Source: an uncultured Spirochaetales bacterium | GTDB taxonomy: Bacteria > Spirochaetota > Spirochaetia > Sphaerochaetales > Sphaerochaetaceae | Length of the DNA: 47,725 nucleotides | Direction: 5' to 3' | NCBI GenBank assembly: GCA_944390025.1 | Contig: CALXOK010000014.1 | Coordinates: 1-47,725 of the forward strand | Shown here: positions 39,923 through 47,555 of the stretch, one piece after another | How positions within the stretch are numbered: position 1 is the first letter of the stretch | Layout of the letters: every line of letters begins with the position of its first letter | The notes under the pieces: generated by a model | Databases searched by the model: none | Told to the model about the DNA's origin: nothing | Seen by the model: the letters and a program-made list of their open reading frames with translations, nothing else | Program-made: the position numbers and the translations under genes

Positions 39923-40297
39923 TCAGACTTCAGCCTTCCACAGTCCGTGCAGATTGCAGTAAGCGTATGCGGCCTTCACCTTGTCTGTTTCAGTGATAGC
40001 GAATTTGACAACAGGTGCATCTCCGGCCTTAAGAGCCTTTTTCTGTCCGCCTTCCTCTGTCTCAAGATAAACCCACTGGATGAGGTGCTCCTCTGTCATG
40101 GGGTGAGCTGTTGATCCGATGGTCACAGTCACGTTGCATCCGTCAATTGAAATGACAGGAACATGCTTCTCTGTTGCGGCATCTGTCGTGTTGGGAACGA
40201 GAAGAGCCATCTTCTCTCCGCAGCAGACAACAGGAACGCCCGAGTCATGTACCTTTCCGATAATGTTCTTACAATGATTGCAGATGTAGAAATTCAT
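39923..40297 (-). CDS. desulfoferrodoxin (superoxide reductase)
   Basis: This 124-residue protein reduces superoxide to peroxide without making oxygen, a typical defence of anaerobes. The N-terminal desulforedoxin domain binds iron through FYICNHCKNIIG and VPVVCCGEKM. The catalytic domain supplies the Fe(His)4Cys site: EKHVPVI, STAHPMTEEHLIQWVYLET, and CNLHGLWKAEV at the C-terminus with the Cys and last His. Both centres are complete, so it is the two-iron type. The ATG at 40297 has AGGAGAGG upstream. It follows the coiled-coil gene by 16 nt. Confidence 0.96.
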   Translation of the reverse strand: MNFYICNHCKNIIGKVHDSGVPVVCCGEKMALLVPNTTDAATEKHVPVISIDGCNVTVTIGSTAHPMTEEHLIQWVYLETEEGGQKKALKAGDAPVVKFAITETDKVKAAYAYCNLHGLWKAEV

Positions 40298-40313
40298 ATT
40301 TCCTCTCCTAAAT

Positions 40314-40790
40314 TCACAGGTTATCACCTGTTTTATCTTCAACTTCACCGATGACCTGAGCATCAGTCTTCATCGGGATGATTTTACGGATGAATGCCTG
40401 GACTCCGACATAGGTCTTCTCGAATTCCTCTTCGCTTTCCTTCAGCGCAGCCTGCCAGGCCGCTCCGAATCCAGGGCTGTTTATTATAAGCCTGTCCACC
40501 GCTGTCTGGTAGACAGTAAGACGCTGAAGTTCCTTACGGCCGGGTTTCTGGGCGTATGTCTGAATGCTTATCCTCAGATTCTCGTTAGCCTTCTTCAGCT
40601 CTTCGTTCTCTTTTTTCAGCTTTGCCAGTCCTTCACTCTCCAGCTCCATCCTGTCACTGAGCATCTGCCTGAAGCGCGCACTGTCCTTCGCGCCTTCACT
40701 TCTGGCCTTCCTCAGCTTGATTGACATCACTATGAAAATGACAAGCGCCACAGCCAGTCCTGCAGCAAGTCCGTAAAGTACATTCTCCAT
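40314..40790 (-). CDS. membrane-anchored coiled-coil protein of unknown function
   Basis: This 158-residue protein has one N-terminal membrane helix (LYGLAAGLAVALVIFIVMSI) followed by a basic stretch and a predicted coiled coil from about residue 45 to 80 (ESEGLAKLKKENEELKKANE). The last ~70 residues are globular (LTVYQTAVDRLIINSPGFGA onward). It would face the cytoplasm. The layout recalls RmuC-type anchors, but no nuclease domain is present and I do not recognise a family. It precedes the desulfoferrodoxin gene in a probable two-gene unit. Confidence 0.72.
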   Translation of the reverse strand: MENVLYGLAAGLAVALVIFIVMSIKLRKARSEGAKDSARFRQMLSDRMELESEGLAKLKKENEELKKANENLRISIQTYAQKPGRKELQRLTVYQTAVDRLIINSPGFGAAWQAALKESEEEFEKTYVGVQAFIRKIIPMKTDAQVIGEVEDKTGDNL

Positions 40791-40883
40791 AATAAACTCT
40801 CATCTAAAGGTAACTGTGACAGCGCCTGAAGGCAACTGACATGAATATGATACCAGAATATGATGAATGAAAAAAGACAAACG

Positions 40884-40913
40884 TTGACCAGATGGCCTGT
40901 ATGGAAGTATTAT
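40884..40913 (+). promoter_or_regulatory. promoter of tRNA-Leu(UAA)
   Basis: TTGACC (40884-40889) and TATTAT (40908-40913) are 18 bp apart, placing the transcription start about 5 nt before the mature tRNA. Confidence 0.65.
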
Positions 40914-40924
40914 GTGCTAAGCCT

Positions 40925-41008
40925 GCCCGAATGGCGGAATCGGTAGACGCAAGGGACTTAAAATCCCTCGACCGCGAGGTCGTACGAGTTCAAGTCTCGT
41001 TTCGGGCA
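40925..41008 (+). tRNA. tRNA-Leu (anticodon UAA)
   Basis: GCCCGAA (40925-40931) pairs with TTCGGGC (41001-41007); the discriminator is A at 41008. The anticodon stem AGGGA/TCCCT encloses CTTAAAA, giving anticodon TAA at 40959-40961, which reads UUA and UUG. The long variable arm (CTCGACCGCGAGGTCG region) and T-arm GAGTTCAAGTCTC are present. CCA is not encoded. It is a MiaA substrate candidate (A37 after a UNN-reading anticodon). Its last 19 bases are also the 3' end of thpR on the other strand. Confidence 0.96.
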
Positions 41009-41523
41009 CAACCTTCCACTTCATATAGTACAGAATACACCATGCCACTTTCCGTCCTTTCGCTGAGCATGAGGCAGACTGAACACACTCTGAAACTAAT
41101 TTTCTCAATCTGTCCTGTCATGTAAGTGCTTACGGCACGCCGGGCCAGAGTGACATGCGGCGTGTATTTCCTTCTCTCAAGGCGGAATCCGTTTTCTCTC
41201 AGCCTGCGTTCAAGCTGGTTATGCAGATTCATAAGATCAGGACTGTGCTCAGCTCCTATGAAAATCACATCTCCATCTTTATGGCGGAAAGCACCTGTCC
41301 TGTCGAGGGTGACAGTAAAAGGAGAGAAGGAAAGACTATCAAGAACAGAAGAAGCTTTCATCATCTCTTCACGGGTGCATTCACCCAGGAATTCAAGCGT
41401 CATATGAATATTTGAAGAAGGGACGAAAGAACCTCTCAGGCTTTCGTTCCTCACCTCATCGCGAAGTTCAGCGATTCTTCCTGTTGCCTCGTCATCAGGC
41501 ACGATTGCAATGAAAAGTCTCAT
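40990..41523 (-). CDS. thpR: RNA 2',3'-cyclic phosphodiesterase (2H family)
   Basis: This 177-residue LigT/ThpR-type protein hydrolyses 2',3'-cyclic phosphates on RNA. It has both catalytic motifs of the 2H phosphoesterases: HMTLEFLG near residue 40 and HVTLARRA near residue 123. The N-terminus MRLFIAIVPDD is typical. The start lies 3 nt after the stop of the ABC ATPase gene, without a Shine-Dalgarno, implying coupling. The last residues GCARNET are read from the complement of the tRNA-Leu(UAA) 3' end, so the gene has no room for its own terminator. Confidence 0.92.
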   Translation of the reverse strand: MRLFIAIVPDDEATGRIAELRDEVRNESLRGSFVPSSNIHMTLEFLGECTREEMMKASSVLDSLSFSPFTVTLDRTGAFRHKDGDVIFIGAEHSPDLMNLHNQLERRLRENGFRLERRKYTPHVTLARRAVSTYMTGQIEKISFRVCSVCLMLSERTESGMVYSVLYEVEGCARNET

Positions 41524-41526
41524 ATT

Positions 41527-42276
41527 TCAGGTACTGTAATTGGAAAGGAACTGCCTTGTCCTGAAGTTTTTTGGATCGTTGAAAAGCTCATCGCCTTCCC
41601 CTTCCTCGACTATGACTCCGTTATCCATGAATATGACTTTATCCGAAATACCTTTCGCAAAGCTCATCTCATGCGTGACGACAACCATAGTCATCCTTTC
41701 TTCCCTGAGTTCCCTGATTACGGAAAGGATTTCCCTTGTCAGCTCCGGGTCAAGAGCGCTCGTCGGTTCATCGAAGAACAGAATCTCAGGATCCATGGCA
41801 AGGGCGCGTGCGATTGACACACGCTGGGCCTGTCCGCCTGAAAGCTGGTAAGGATAGCTGTCCGCCTTGCTTTCAAGGCCCATCTTCTTCAGCAGTTCCA
41901 TGGCCTTCGTCTCACTTTCTTCCTTACCTCTTTTCAGCACAGCACGTTGTGCTTCAGTGATGTTCCTGAGGACGGAGAAATGCGGAAAAAGGTTGAAATT
42001 CTGGAATACGAGCCCTGTCTTGCGTGCCGCCTTCTTCTCATTCTCCCTGTTGTAGACACAGCCGTCAGGACTGTCAGTGAAAAGCTTTATTCCATCTATG
42101 CTGAGTTCTCCTCCGTCAGCCCTCTCCAGCTGTGTCACGATTCTCAGCAGTGTGCTCTTACCGCTTCCAGACGGTCCAATGACAGAAAGAACCTGAGCCT
42201 TTTCCAGCGTGAATGAAATGCCTTTAAGCACGTCAAGCGTGCCGAATGTCTTCTTTATATCTTTAGCTTCTAGCAT
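41527..42276 (-). CDS. polar amino acid ABC importer, ATPase (GlnQ/ArtP type)
   Basis: This 249-residue ATPase has Walker [15 protein letters not shown], signature [17 protein letters not shown], Walker [15 protein letters not shown] and the switch His in VVTHEMSFA. It belongs to the polar amino acid (PAAT) importer subfamily. Adjacent ATGs at 42276 and 42279 follow AGGTGAG; I chose the inner one. It starts 8 nt after the permease gene. Which amino acid is moved is not shown, though an ArgR-like palindrome near the operon's promoter hints at arginine. Confidence 0.95.
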   Translation of the reverse strand: MLEAKDIKKTFGTLDVLKGISFTLEKAQVLSVIGPSGSGKSTLLRIVTQLERADGGELSIDGIKLFTDSPDGCVYNRENEKKAARKTGLVFQNFNLFPHFSVLRNITEAQRAVLKRGKEESETKAMELLKKMGLESKADSYPYQLSGGQAQRVSIARALAMDPEILFFDEPTSALDPELTREILSVIRELREERMTMVVVTHEMSFAKGISDKVIFMDNGVIVEEGEGDELFNDPKNFRTRQFLSNYST

Positions 42277-42283
42277 CATAGGC

Positions 42284-42919
42284 TCACCTGTAATATGAAA
42301 GCTTCTTCTCAAACAGGTCAAAGACCTTACTGACAATGAAGTTCATGACGAAGTAGAATACGCCGGCGACAAAAATCGGAACCGTGGAGAATTCACGGGC
42401 CGAGGCATTCTGCGCGACACGGAAAAGCTCGGCCACTCCGATTGTCTGTGCCAGGGCTGTATCCTTCACCAGTGTAATCACCTCGTTAGCCAGAGACGGA
42501 AGAATCCTCTTAATGACCTGAGGCAGCACAATGAAGAAAAAGGTATGAGCTCTTGAGAAGCCGAGCACCCGGCTTGCTTCATACTGCCCCTTCTCGATTG
42601 ACTGAAGTCCCGAACGGTATATCTCAGCGAAATATGCACTGTAATTGACTACATAAGCGATGATAACAGCTGTGAACCTGTCATATGAGACTCCGAAAAT
42701 GTAAAACGGAGCGAAGTAGACGAATATGAGCTGAAGGATGAGCGGGGTGCCCCTCATTATCTGGATATAGAGGTTCACCACGCCTTTCAGAAGCCTGTTC
42801 CTGCTCATTCTCCCCTTCGCCACGACGAAGCCGAGAGGAAGAGAGAAAACAAGCGTGAGAAAGAAAATCTTCAGGCTTGTGAGGGTGCCCTCAAGCATGA
42901 GAACAAGCATCTGAACCAT
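42284..42919 (-). CDS. polar amino acid ABC importer, permease (HisM/GlnP type)
   Basis: This 211-residue permease has about five helices. [20 protein letters not shown] (in part) and the ATPase-contact loop [20 protein letters not shown] are hallmarks of the PAAT permeases. [14 protein letters not shown] follows. A single permease gene implies a homodimeric channel. It lies 2 nt after the binding-protein gene. Confidence 0.95.
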   Translation of the reverse strand: MVQMLVLMLEGTLTSLKIFFLTLVFSLPLGFVVAKGRMSRNRLLKGVVNLYIQIMRGTPLILQLIFVYFAPFYIFGVSYDRFTAVIIAYVVNYSAYFAEIYRSGLQSIEKGQYEASRVLGFSRAHTFFFIVLPQVIKRILPSLANEVITLVKDTALAQTIGVAELFRVAQNASAREFSTVPIFVAGVFYFVMNFIVSKVFDLFEKKLSYYR

Positions 42920-42921
42920 TC

Positions 42922-43728
42922 TTACTTACCAACCACTGTGATGTCAGCGCCGAACCACTTTGTCGCAATTTCGGCAAGGGTACCATCTGCTGCCATATCA
43001 TTAAGTGCATCCTGAACTGCATTTCTCAAAGCGACATCGTTCTTTCTGAATCCGATACCGTACTCCTCATCTGCAAGTGTCTCGTCAAGGATTCTGAAAT
43101 CCTTTCCACTTCTGTTGATATTGTCATTGGCGACAAGAAGATCCATGACAACAGCATCGACTCCTCCAATCTCGAGATCCATGAGTGCAGTCAGGTTCTC
43201 CTTGAACTGAATAATCTCTCCGATGGATGCGGCGAAATCAGGTGTGTCCTCGATTGCGCTCTCCGCACTGGAACCTGCCTGAACTCCGACAGATCCGCCT
43301 GCAAGATCAGCAAGACTCTGGTAAGGAGAAGAGGCATTGACGACAACGACCTGAGCGTTCTTCACATACGGGTCTGAGAAAAGAAGATTCTCCTTCCTCT
43401 CCTCTGTGATTGTGAATCCGTTCCAGAGGCAGTCGATGTTTCCTGTCATGAGCTCCTGCTCCTTGCTGTTCCAGTCAATCGGCTGGGCAACAAGCTCGAC
43501 TCCCAGGCGGCTGCATACCTCCCTTGCGCAGTCGATGTCGAAACCGACAATCTCACCGTTTTCATCCCTGAAACCCATTGGCGGGAAGGAATCATCGAGT
43601 CCGAGGACGAACTGTCCCTTCTCAAGCACATCTTCAAGTGATGTGTCAGCAGCATTTTCTGAGGCTCCGCCGGCAAAGACTGACAGACACATTAACAGAG
43701 AAACAAGTATACAAAGCGTTTTTCTCAT
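42922..43728 (-). CDS. polar amino acid ABC importer, substrate-binding protein
   Basis: This 268-residue exported protein belongs to solute-binding family 3. The signal peptide ends CLSVFAGGASE. FVLGLDDSFPPMGFRDENGE, VGFDIDCAREVCSRLG, WNGFTITEERKENLLFSDPY (in part) and GSVGVQAGSSAESAI are classical family motifs for glutamine, arginine, lysine or cystine binding. The ATG at 43728 has GGGGG upstream and an extended -10 promoter (43761-43769). It is first in the SBP-permease-ATPase-thpR operon. Confidence 0.95.
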   Translation of the reverse strand: MRKTLCILVSLLMCLSVFAGGASENAADTSLEDVLEKGQFVLGLDDSFPPMGFRDENGEIVGFDIDCAREVCSRLGVELVAQPIDWNSKEQELMTGNIDCLWNGFTITEERKENLLFSDPYVKNAQVVVVNASSPYQSLADLAGGSVGVQAGSSAESAIEDTPDFAASIGEIIQFKENLTALMDLEIGGVDAVVMDLLVANDNINRSGKDFRILDETLADEEYGIGFRKNDVALRNAVQDALNDMAADGTLAEIATKWFGADITVVGK

Positions 43729-43760
43729 ATTTTCCCCCTTAAGTGAAAAACTGATGGCAA

Positions 43761-43769
43761 AGTATAGCA
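43761..43769 (-). promoter_or_regulatory. extended -10 promoter of the amino acid importer operon
   Basis: TGC-TATACT on the minus strand (43761-43769) has a poor -35 but the TGn extension. The leader is about 25-30 nt and carries a good Shine-Dalgarno. Confidence 0.55.
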
Positions 43770-43790
43770 GTTATGCAAATGTATGAACAG

Positions 43791-43804
43791 TGCATTTTTA
43801 TGCA
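43791..43804. promoter_or_regulatory. ArgR-box-like palindrome
   Basis: TGCAT-TTTT-ATGCA is a perfect inverted repeat that resembles the ArgR/AhrC half-site pair TGAAT-N4-ATTCA. It lies about 20 bp upstream of the importer's -10, near where the -35 would be, and between it and the divergent TatD gene. Confidence 0.4.
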
Positions 43805-43839
43805 TCAAAATGATTATATTCAGATTTTTTCATCCAGAC

Positions 43840-43869
43840 GTGACACAGCCTCGCACTATTGGATACACT
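43840..43869 (+). promoter_or_regulatory. promoter of the TatD-family gene (leaderless type)
   Basis: GTGACA (43840-43845) and TACACT (43864-43869) are 18 bp apart; 7 nt separate the -10 from the GTG start at 43877. Confidence 0.55.
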
Positions 43870-43876
43870 CTTTTAT

Positions 43877-44608
43877 GTGACATACTTTGACACTCACTTT
43901 CATCTTGACAGTCTGAAAGAGCTTCCAGAAGAGCAGAATCTGGAAGGAATGGATATCGGATGCGAGCCTGACGACATAATCCGGCGCATTGACGGAATAA
44001 AAAAGTACAATCTCCATTTCAGCATTGCAGCCGGCCCCTGGTGCCTTAACGGGCAAGAAGATACCGGCTCGATGTGTGAAAGAATAAGAAAGAATATCAG
44101 CGACTGGAAACCTGACATGCTGGGCGAGACAGGAATCGACTTCCACTGGAACTACGGCAGAAAAGGACAGATGGAAGAGCTTTTTGACAGCATGCTGACA
44201 ATCGCTGAGGATTTTGATCTTCCGTTTGTCATCCATTCGCGTGATGCTCATGAGGCTACGGTCTCAGTTCTCAGAGAGCACAGCCTTGAGAAAAGAGGAA
44301 TCATCCACTGCTTCTCATATGACAGGAAAAGCGCAGCAGAGTATCTTGATCTCGGCCTGATGGTTTCATTTGCCGGCAATGTCACATATAAGTCAAACGG
44401 AGAGCTGAGAGAAGCAGCTGTCTATGTTCCTGATGACTCGATACTTCTGGAAACGGACAGCCCCTATCTGGCACCCATGCCCCTGCGAGGCAAAACAAAC
44501 GTGCCGGCAAACATCAGATACACATATGAATTTGTCGCAGGGCTCAGGGGAACAACGTCAGACACTCTCAACAGCCTTGTGAAACGGAACTACATGTCAA
44601 TGCTGTAA
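43877..44608 (+). CDS. TatD family metal-dependent deoxyribonuclease
   Basis: This 243-residue TIM-barrel hydrolase has the metal motifs of TatD/YcfH proteins: FDTHFHLD at the start, LGETGIDFHWN, FVIHSRDAHEA, IIHCFSYD and LLETDSPYLAPMPLRGK. It probably cuts DNA 3' ends; YcfH-type members have also been linked to D-aminoacyl-tRNA hydrolysis. I chose GTG at 43877 (M-TYFDTHFHLD), which gives the family N-terminus and lies 7 nt after a -10. A TTG six codons upstream sits inside the promoter. Its tail overlaps the convergent membrane-protein gene by 19 nt. Confidence 0.92.
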   Translation: MTYFDTHFHLDSLKELPEEQNLEGMDIGCEPDDIIRRIDGIKKYNLHFSIAAGPWCLNGQEDTGSMCERIRKNISDWKPDMLGETGIDFHWNYGRKGQMEELFDSMLTIAEDFDLPFVIHSRDAHEATVSVLREHSLEKRGIIHCFSYDRKSAAEYLDLGLMVSFAGNVTYKSNGELREAAVYVPDDSILLETDSPYLAPMPLRGKTNVPANIRYTYEFVAGLRGTTSDTLNSLVKRNYMSML

Positions 44609-45303
44609 GGAGTCACCATTTCATTGCCGGTTCCGGATGTATTCTCAAGCAGCCTGACCATCTTTTTGAAATCAGGAGAGACCGTCACGACATGCTGCCC
44701 CCTCTCAAAAGCATTCTCATAAATGCTTTCCGTGACAATCGTGAAAGTGTCATCATTAAGCAGAGGAAGGCACTTTTCAGGGCTGAATACGATGACAGTA
44801 TCAACACCGTCTTGATCAAGACGCTGACGGAAAGTCTGTGCACTTACCGTGTCTATCTGGTAATCATATGGATACCTTATAAAGGACGAAGGAGCAGCGT
44901 CTGCCAGACTTGTTTCCTCTTCATCCTGAGCATCATATACAATCGCCGCTGAAGGAAAAGCTTCATAACAGAGACTCCACATGGCCATTTCATCGCTTAT
45001 GAATACTATGCTGAACAGGTTCTCATAGCCGGCGGCATCAAAACCATAACACGCTGCTTCAGAAGGAATCTCTGTATTTTCATCAAGTGCCTGGGCGCAT
45101 GCAGCCGGAGTGAGGATAACAGGTCCCCGGACAGGCATTTCAGGGTACACATACACTGAAACGGTCATATCCGACTTATAAAAATATGACTCATGACTGC
45201 TCACAACGAGCCTGCTCCTGGAGGAAAATATCAAGGCTGTCACACATGTTGCGGCAACTGTTATCACAATGAAGGCAATTAGAAAAGCTCGTTTCAAGGA
45301 CAC
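44590..45303 (-). CDS. single-pass membrane protein, periplasmic-binding-like domain
   Basis: This 237-residue protein starts M-SLKRAFLIAFIVITVAAT, a basic residue pair and one membrane helix, followed by a ~200-residue exported domain. The alternation of strands and helices (VIVFSPEKCLPLLNDD, HVVTVSPDFKKMVRLLE) suggests a Rossmann-like or periplasmic-binding-like fold, but I recognise no family. The GTG at 45301-45303 is chosen because it gives a clean anchor and lies 6 nt after TATTAT, with TTGCTG 17 bp further upstream. The frame is open upstream to a TTG at 45390, which would run through the fba promoter and is unlikely. Confidence 0.6.
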   Translation of the reverse strand: MSLKRAFLIAFIVITVAATCVTALIFSSRSRLVVSSHESYFYKSDMTVSVYVYPEMPVRGPVILTPAACAQALDENTEIPSEAACYGFDAAGYENLFSIVFISDEMAMWSLCYEAFPSAAIVYDAQDEEETSLADAAPSSFIRYPYDYQIDTVSAQTFRQRLDQDGVDTVIVFSPEKCLPLLNDDTFTIVTESIYENAFERGQHVVTVSPDFKKMVRLLENTSGTGNEMVTPYSIDM

Positions 45304-45309
45304 AGGGAA

Positions 45310-45338
45310 ATAATAGAAGAAGCGCCTGACATCAGCAA
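45310..45338 (-). promoter_or_regulatory. promoter of the membrane-protein gene (leaderless type)
   Basis: TTGCTG (45333-45338) and TATTAT (45310-45315) on the minus strand are 17 bp apart; 6 nt separate the -10 from the GTG. The -35 lies 7 bp from the divergent fba -35. Confidence 0.5.
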
Positions 45339-45345
45339 GCCTCAA

Positions 45346-45375
45346 TTGACCAAAGAAGCTTTGAAAAGATACTAT
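45346..45375 (+). promoter_or_regulatory. promoter of fba
   Basis: TTGACC (45346-45351) and TACTAT (45370-45375) are 18 bp apart, with a ~30-nt leader carrying AGGAGG. Confidence 0.65.
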
Positions 45376-45410
45376 TATCTTCAGAAACAAATTTCAGGAG
45401 GATTTATCCT

Positions 45411-46409
45411 ATGATCAGCTACAAAGAGCTTGGCCTCGTGAACACACGTGATATGTTCGCAAAGGCCATTAAAGGCGGTTATGCTGTACCTGCATACAAC
45501 TTCAACAACATGGAGCAGATGCAGGCAATCGTACAGGCCTGTGTCGCAACAAAAAGTCCTGTCATTCTTCAGGTCAGCCGTGGAGCACGCGACTATGCCA
45601 ACATCAACCTGCTGAGAAACATGGCACGCGGTGTTGTCGAGTATGCTCATGAACTCGGATGCGATATCCCAATAGTCCTTCACCTCGACCATGGTGATTC
45701 TTTCGAGACTTGCAAGGACTGTATCGACAACGGTTTCTCTTCTGTCATGATTGACGGCTCAAGCCTTCCTTATGAGAAGAATGTCGAGCTGACAAAAAAG
45801 GTCGTTGAATACGCACATCAGTTCGATGTCACAGTCGAAGGAGAGCTCGGTGTCCTCGCAGGTATCGAAGATGAAGTTGCTTCAGAAGTCACCCACTACA
45901 CAAAACCGGAAGAAGTCGAGGACTTCGTCTCCAAGACAGGTGTTGACTCACTTGCTATCTCAATCGGAACAAGCCACGGTGCTAACAAATTCAAGCCGGA
46001 CCAGTGCACAAGAAACGCTGACGGCATCCTCATTCCGCCACCGCTCAGATTCGACATCCTCAAGGAAGTCGAGAAGAGACTGCCGGGCTTCCCGATTGTT
46101 CTCCACGGCTCATCATCAGTTCCTCAGGAATACGTCAAGATGATTAACGAGCACGGTGGAAAGCTCAAGGACAGTGTCGGTATTCCGGAAGAGCAGCTCA
46201 GAGAAGCCGCAAAGAGCGCAGTGTGCAAGATCAACATCGACTCAGACGGACGCCTTGCCATGACAGGAACAATCAGAAGGATCTTCGATGAGAAGCCGGC
46301 TGAGTTCGATCCGAGAAAATACCTCGGACCTGCAAGAGATGCCCTCAAGGAGATGTACATGAGAAAGAACATCGATGTTCTTGGCTCAGCAGGTCACGCT
46401 CTCGACTGA
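45411..46409 (+). CDS. fba: class II fructose-bisphosphate aldolase
   Basis: This 332-residue zinc enzyme splits fructose 1,6-bisphosphate into DHAP and glyceraldehyde 3-phosphate, continuing from PPi-PFK. The motifs are AVPAYNFNNMEQMQAIV, VLHLDHGDSFETCKDCIDNG with the zinc-site His, MIDGSSLPYEKNV, GELGVLAGIEDEV, SIGTSHGANKF and VLHGSSSVP. The length and the 'GVLAGIED' loop fit the class IIB group found in many anaerobes. AGGAGG precedes the ATG. Codon use is strongly biased toward C-ending codons, as expected of a highly expressed gene. Confidence 0.97.
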   Translation: MISYKELGLVNTRDMFAKAIKGGYAVPAYNFNNMEQMQAIVQACVATKSPVILQVSRGARDYANINLLRNMARGVVEYAHELGCDIPIVLHLDHGDSFETCKDCIDNGFSSVMIDGSSLPYEKNVELTKKVVEYAHQFDVTVEGELGVLAGIEDEVASEVTHYTKPEEVEDFVSKTGVDSLAISIGTSHGANKFKPDQCTRNADGILIPPPLRFDILKEVEKRLPGFPIVLHGSSSVPQEYVKMINEHGGKLKDSVGIPEEQLREAAKSAVCKINIDSDGRLAMTGTIRRIFDEKPAEFDPRKYLGPARDALKEMYMRKNIDVLGSAGHALD

Positions 46410-46430
46410 GGCTGGCATAATTTACTACAG

Positions 46431-46460
46431 AAGGCTCCGTTCACTCGGAGCTTTCTTTTT
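46431..46460 (+). terminator. Rho-independent terminator of fba
   Basis: AAGGCTCCG (46431-46439) pairs with CGGAGCTTT (46446-46454, one G-U) and is followed by C and five T residues. The second arm lies within the last codons of the convergent DUF3089 gene. Confidence 0.88.
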
Positions 46461-47436
46461 GCTCAAAAAAGGCATTGACTCTGACACCCACATTCTCCTG
46501 AAGGTTCCTGAAAAAGAACTGATAGTCATAAAGATGATATACTCCGTCAGGGAAAAGACTGTTCGAATAGTCCTCAGGAGCTATTCCTGTCACTCTCAGC
46601 GTGCCTCTGTGCGGATCGATATAGGCGCCGCATAGTTTTTTCACTTCTTTTGTCACTGCCCCGCTGTAATCAGTAAAACATGCACCCAGATTCTCATCAG
46701 CCATAGCTGGAGTGCTGTCCGTCTTCCAGTTCAGAGGATTAATCGCATGAGTCCTCACACCAGCAGGAACGATGATGGAATTCTCCACTCCTTCTGCCTC
46801 ACTGTTGAACGCGATGATGACGCCTGTGTCATCCTCCTCCTGTGCTAGCCTGAGGTGTGGATATTGATCAAGATCATCGTCTGTCACTCTCCAGCCGATA
46901 CAGTAAGCCGCCACAAGCTGCTCCTGAAGAGCCTCATCATCGAAATGGTCCTCAAGCAGCATTAGTGCAAGCTGGGCACCCTGAGAGAAACCGGCAAGCA
47001 CTATAGGGCGGCCGTCATTGCTGTTTTCAAGGTAATAGAAGAAGGCATCCTCAATATCGCTGTATGCCGTTTCAAGATAATGTTCCATAACTTTTTCATC
47101 AGCGCTGTAAAGCGGAAACGTGATCTGGCGGTAATATGGTGCGTAGAGCGTGCACCAGTCCTCATAAATCCCTCTTTCCATATTCAATGCGCCGAGAAAG
47201 CTTTCCTTTAGTGCCTCATCATCAAGGCTCATGTTCATGTTGCCATCCTGGCCCATATCCACAGTCGGACAGATAAGGAAGACATCAGCGCGCTTTTCAT
47301 CCCCGATGGCCCAGTAAGCCCACAGCGAAGAATCCGAATAATCAAGCTCACCAGAAGCGGTGCTCTGGCAGGAAATCAGAACCACGGCAAGGAGGATACA
47401 AATAAATGAAATTAGCTTTTTTCTCATGATGAACAT
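46441..47436 (-). CDS. DUF3089 lipoprotein, alpha/beta-hydrolase-like
   Basis: This 331-residue protein has a lipoprotein signal (RKKLISFICILLAVVLISCQS), with lipidation at the Cys in LISC. The mature part matches DUF3089: SLWAYWAIGDEKRADVFLICPTVD (in part), TLYAPYYRQITFPLY, IVLAGFSQGAQLALMLLEDH with the nucleophile elbow G-F-S-Q-G, and VIIAFNSEA. It probably hydrolyses an ester or peptide outside the inner membrane; the substrate is unknown. I chose the ATG at 47436 because GGGAGG lies 6 nt upstream; nearby ATGs at 47439 and 47427 are alternatives. Confidence 0.85.
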   Translation of the reverse strand: MFIMRKKLISFICILLAVVLISCQSTASGELDYSDSSLWAYWAIGDEKRADVFLICPTVDMGQDGNMNMSLDDEALKESFLGALNMERGIYEDWCTLYAPYYRQITFPLYSADEKVMEHYLETAYSDIEDAFFYYLENSNDGRPIVLAGFSQGAQLALMLLEDHFDDEALQEQLVAAYCIGWRVTDDDLDQYPHLRLAQEEDDTGVIIAFNSEAEGVENSIIVPAGVRTHAINPLNWKTDSTPAMADENLGACFTDYSGAVTKEVKKLCGAYIDPHRGTLRVTGIAPEDYSNSLFPDGVYHLYDYQFFFRNLQENVGVRVNAFFEQKESSE

Positions 47437-47519
47437 CATTTTCCTCCCGCGGTGGAGTCTTTTCAACACATCGGTCAGGATTTTTTTTCATTTCTTCTGT
47501 TTTTTTACTGCTAAATCTT

Positions 47520-47549
47520 TTGACAGCATATTGTTCACTATGCTATATT
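47520..47549 (+). promoter_or_regulatory. strong promoter facing the window end
   Basis: A perfect TTGACA (47520-47525), an 18-bp spacer and TGC-TATATT (-10 at 47544-47549, with extended -10) make this the best promoter match in the window. Confidence 0.7.
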
Positions 47550-47555
47550 CCTCAA

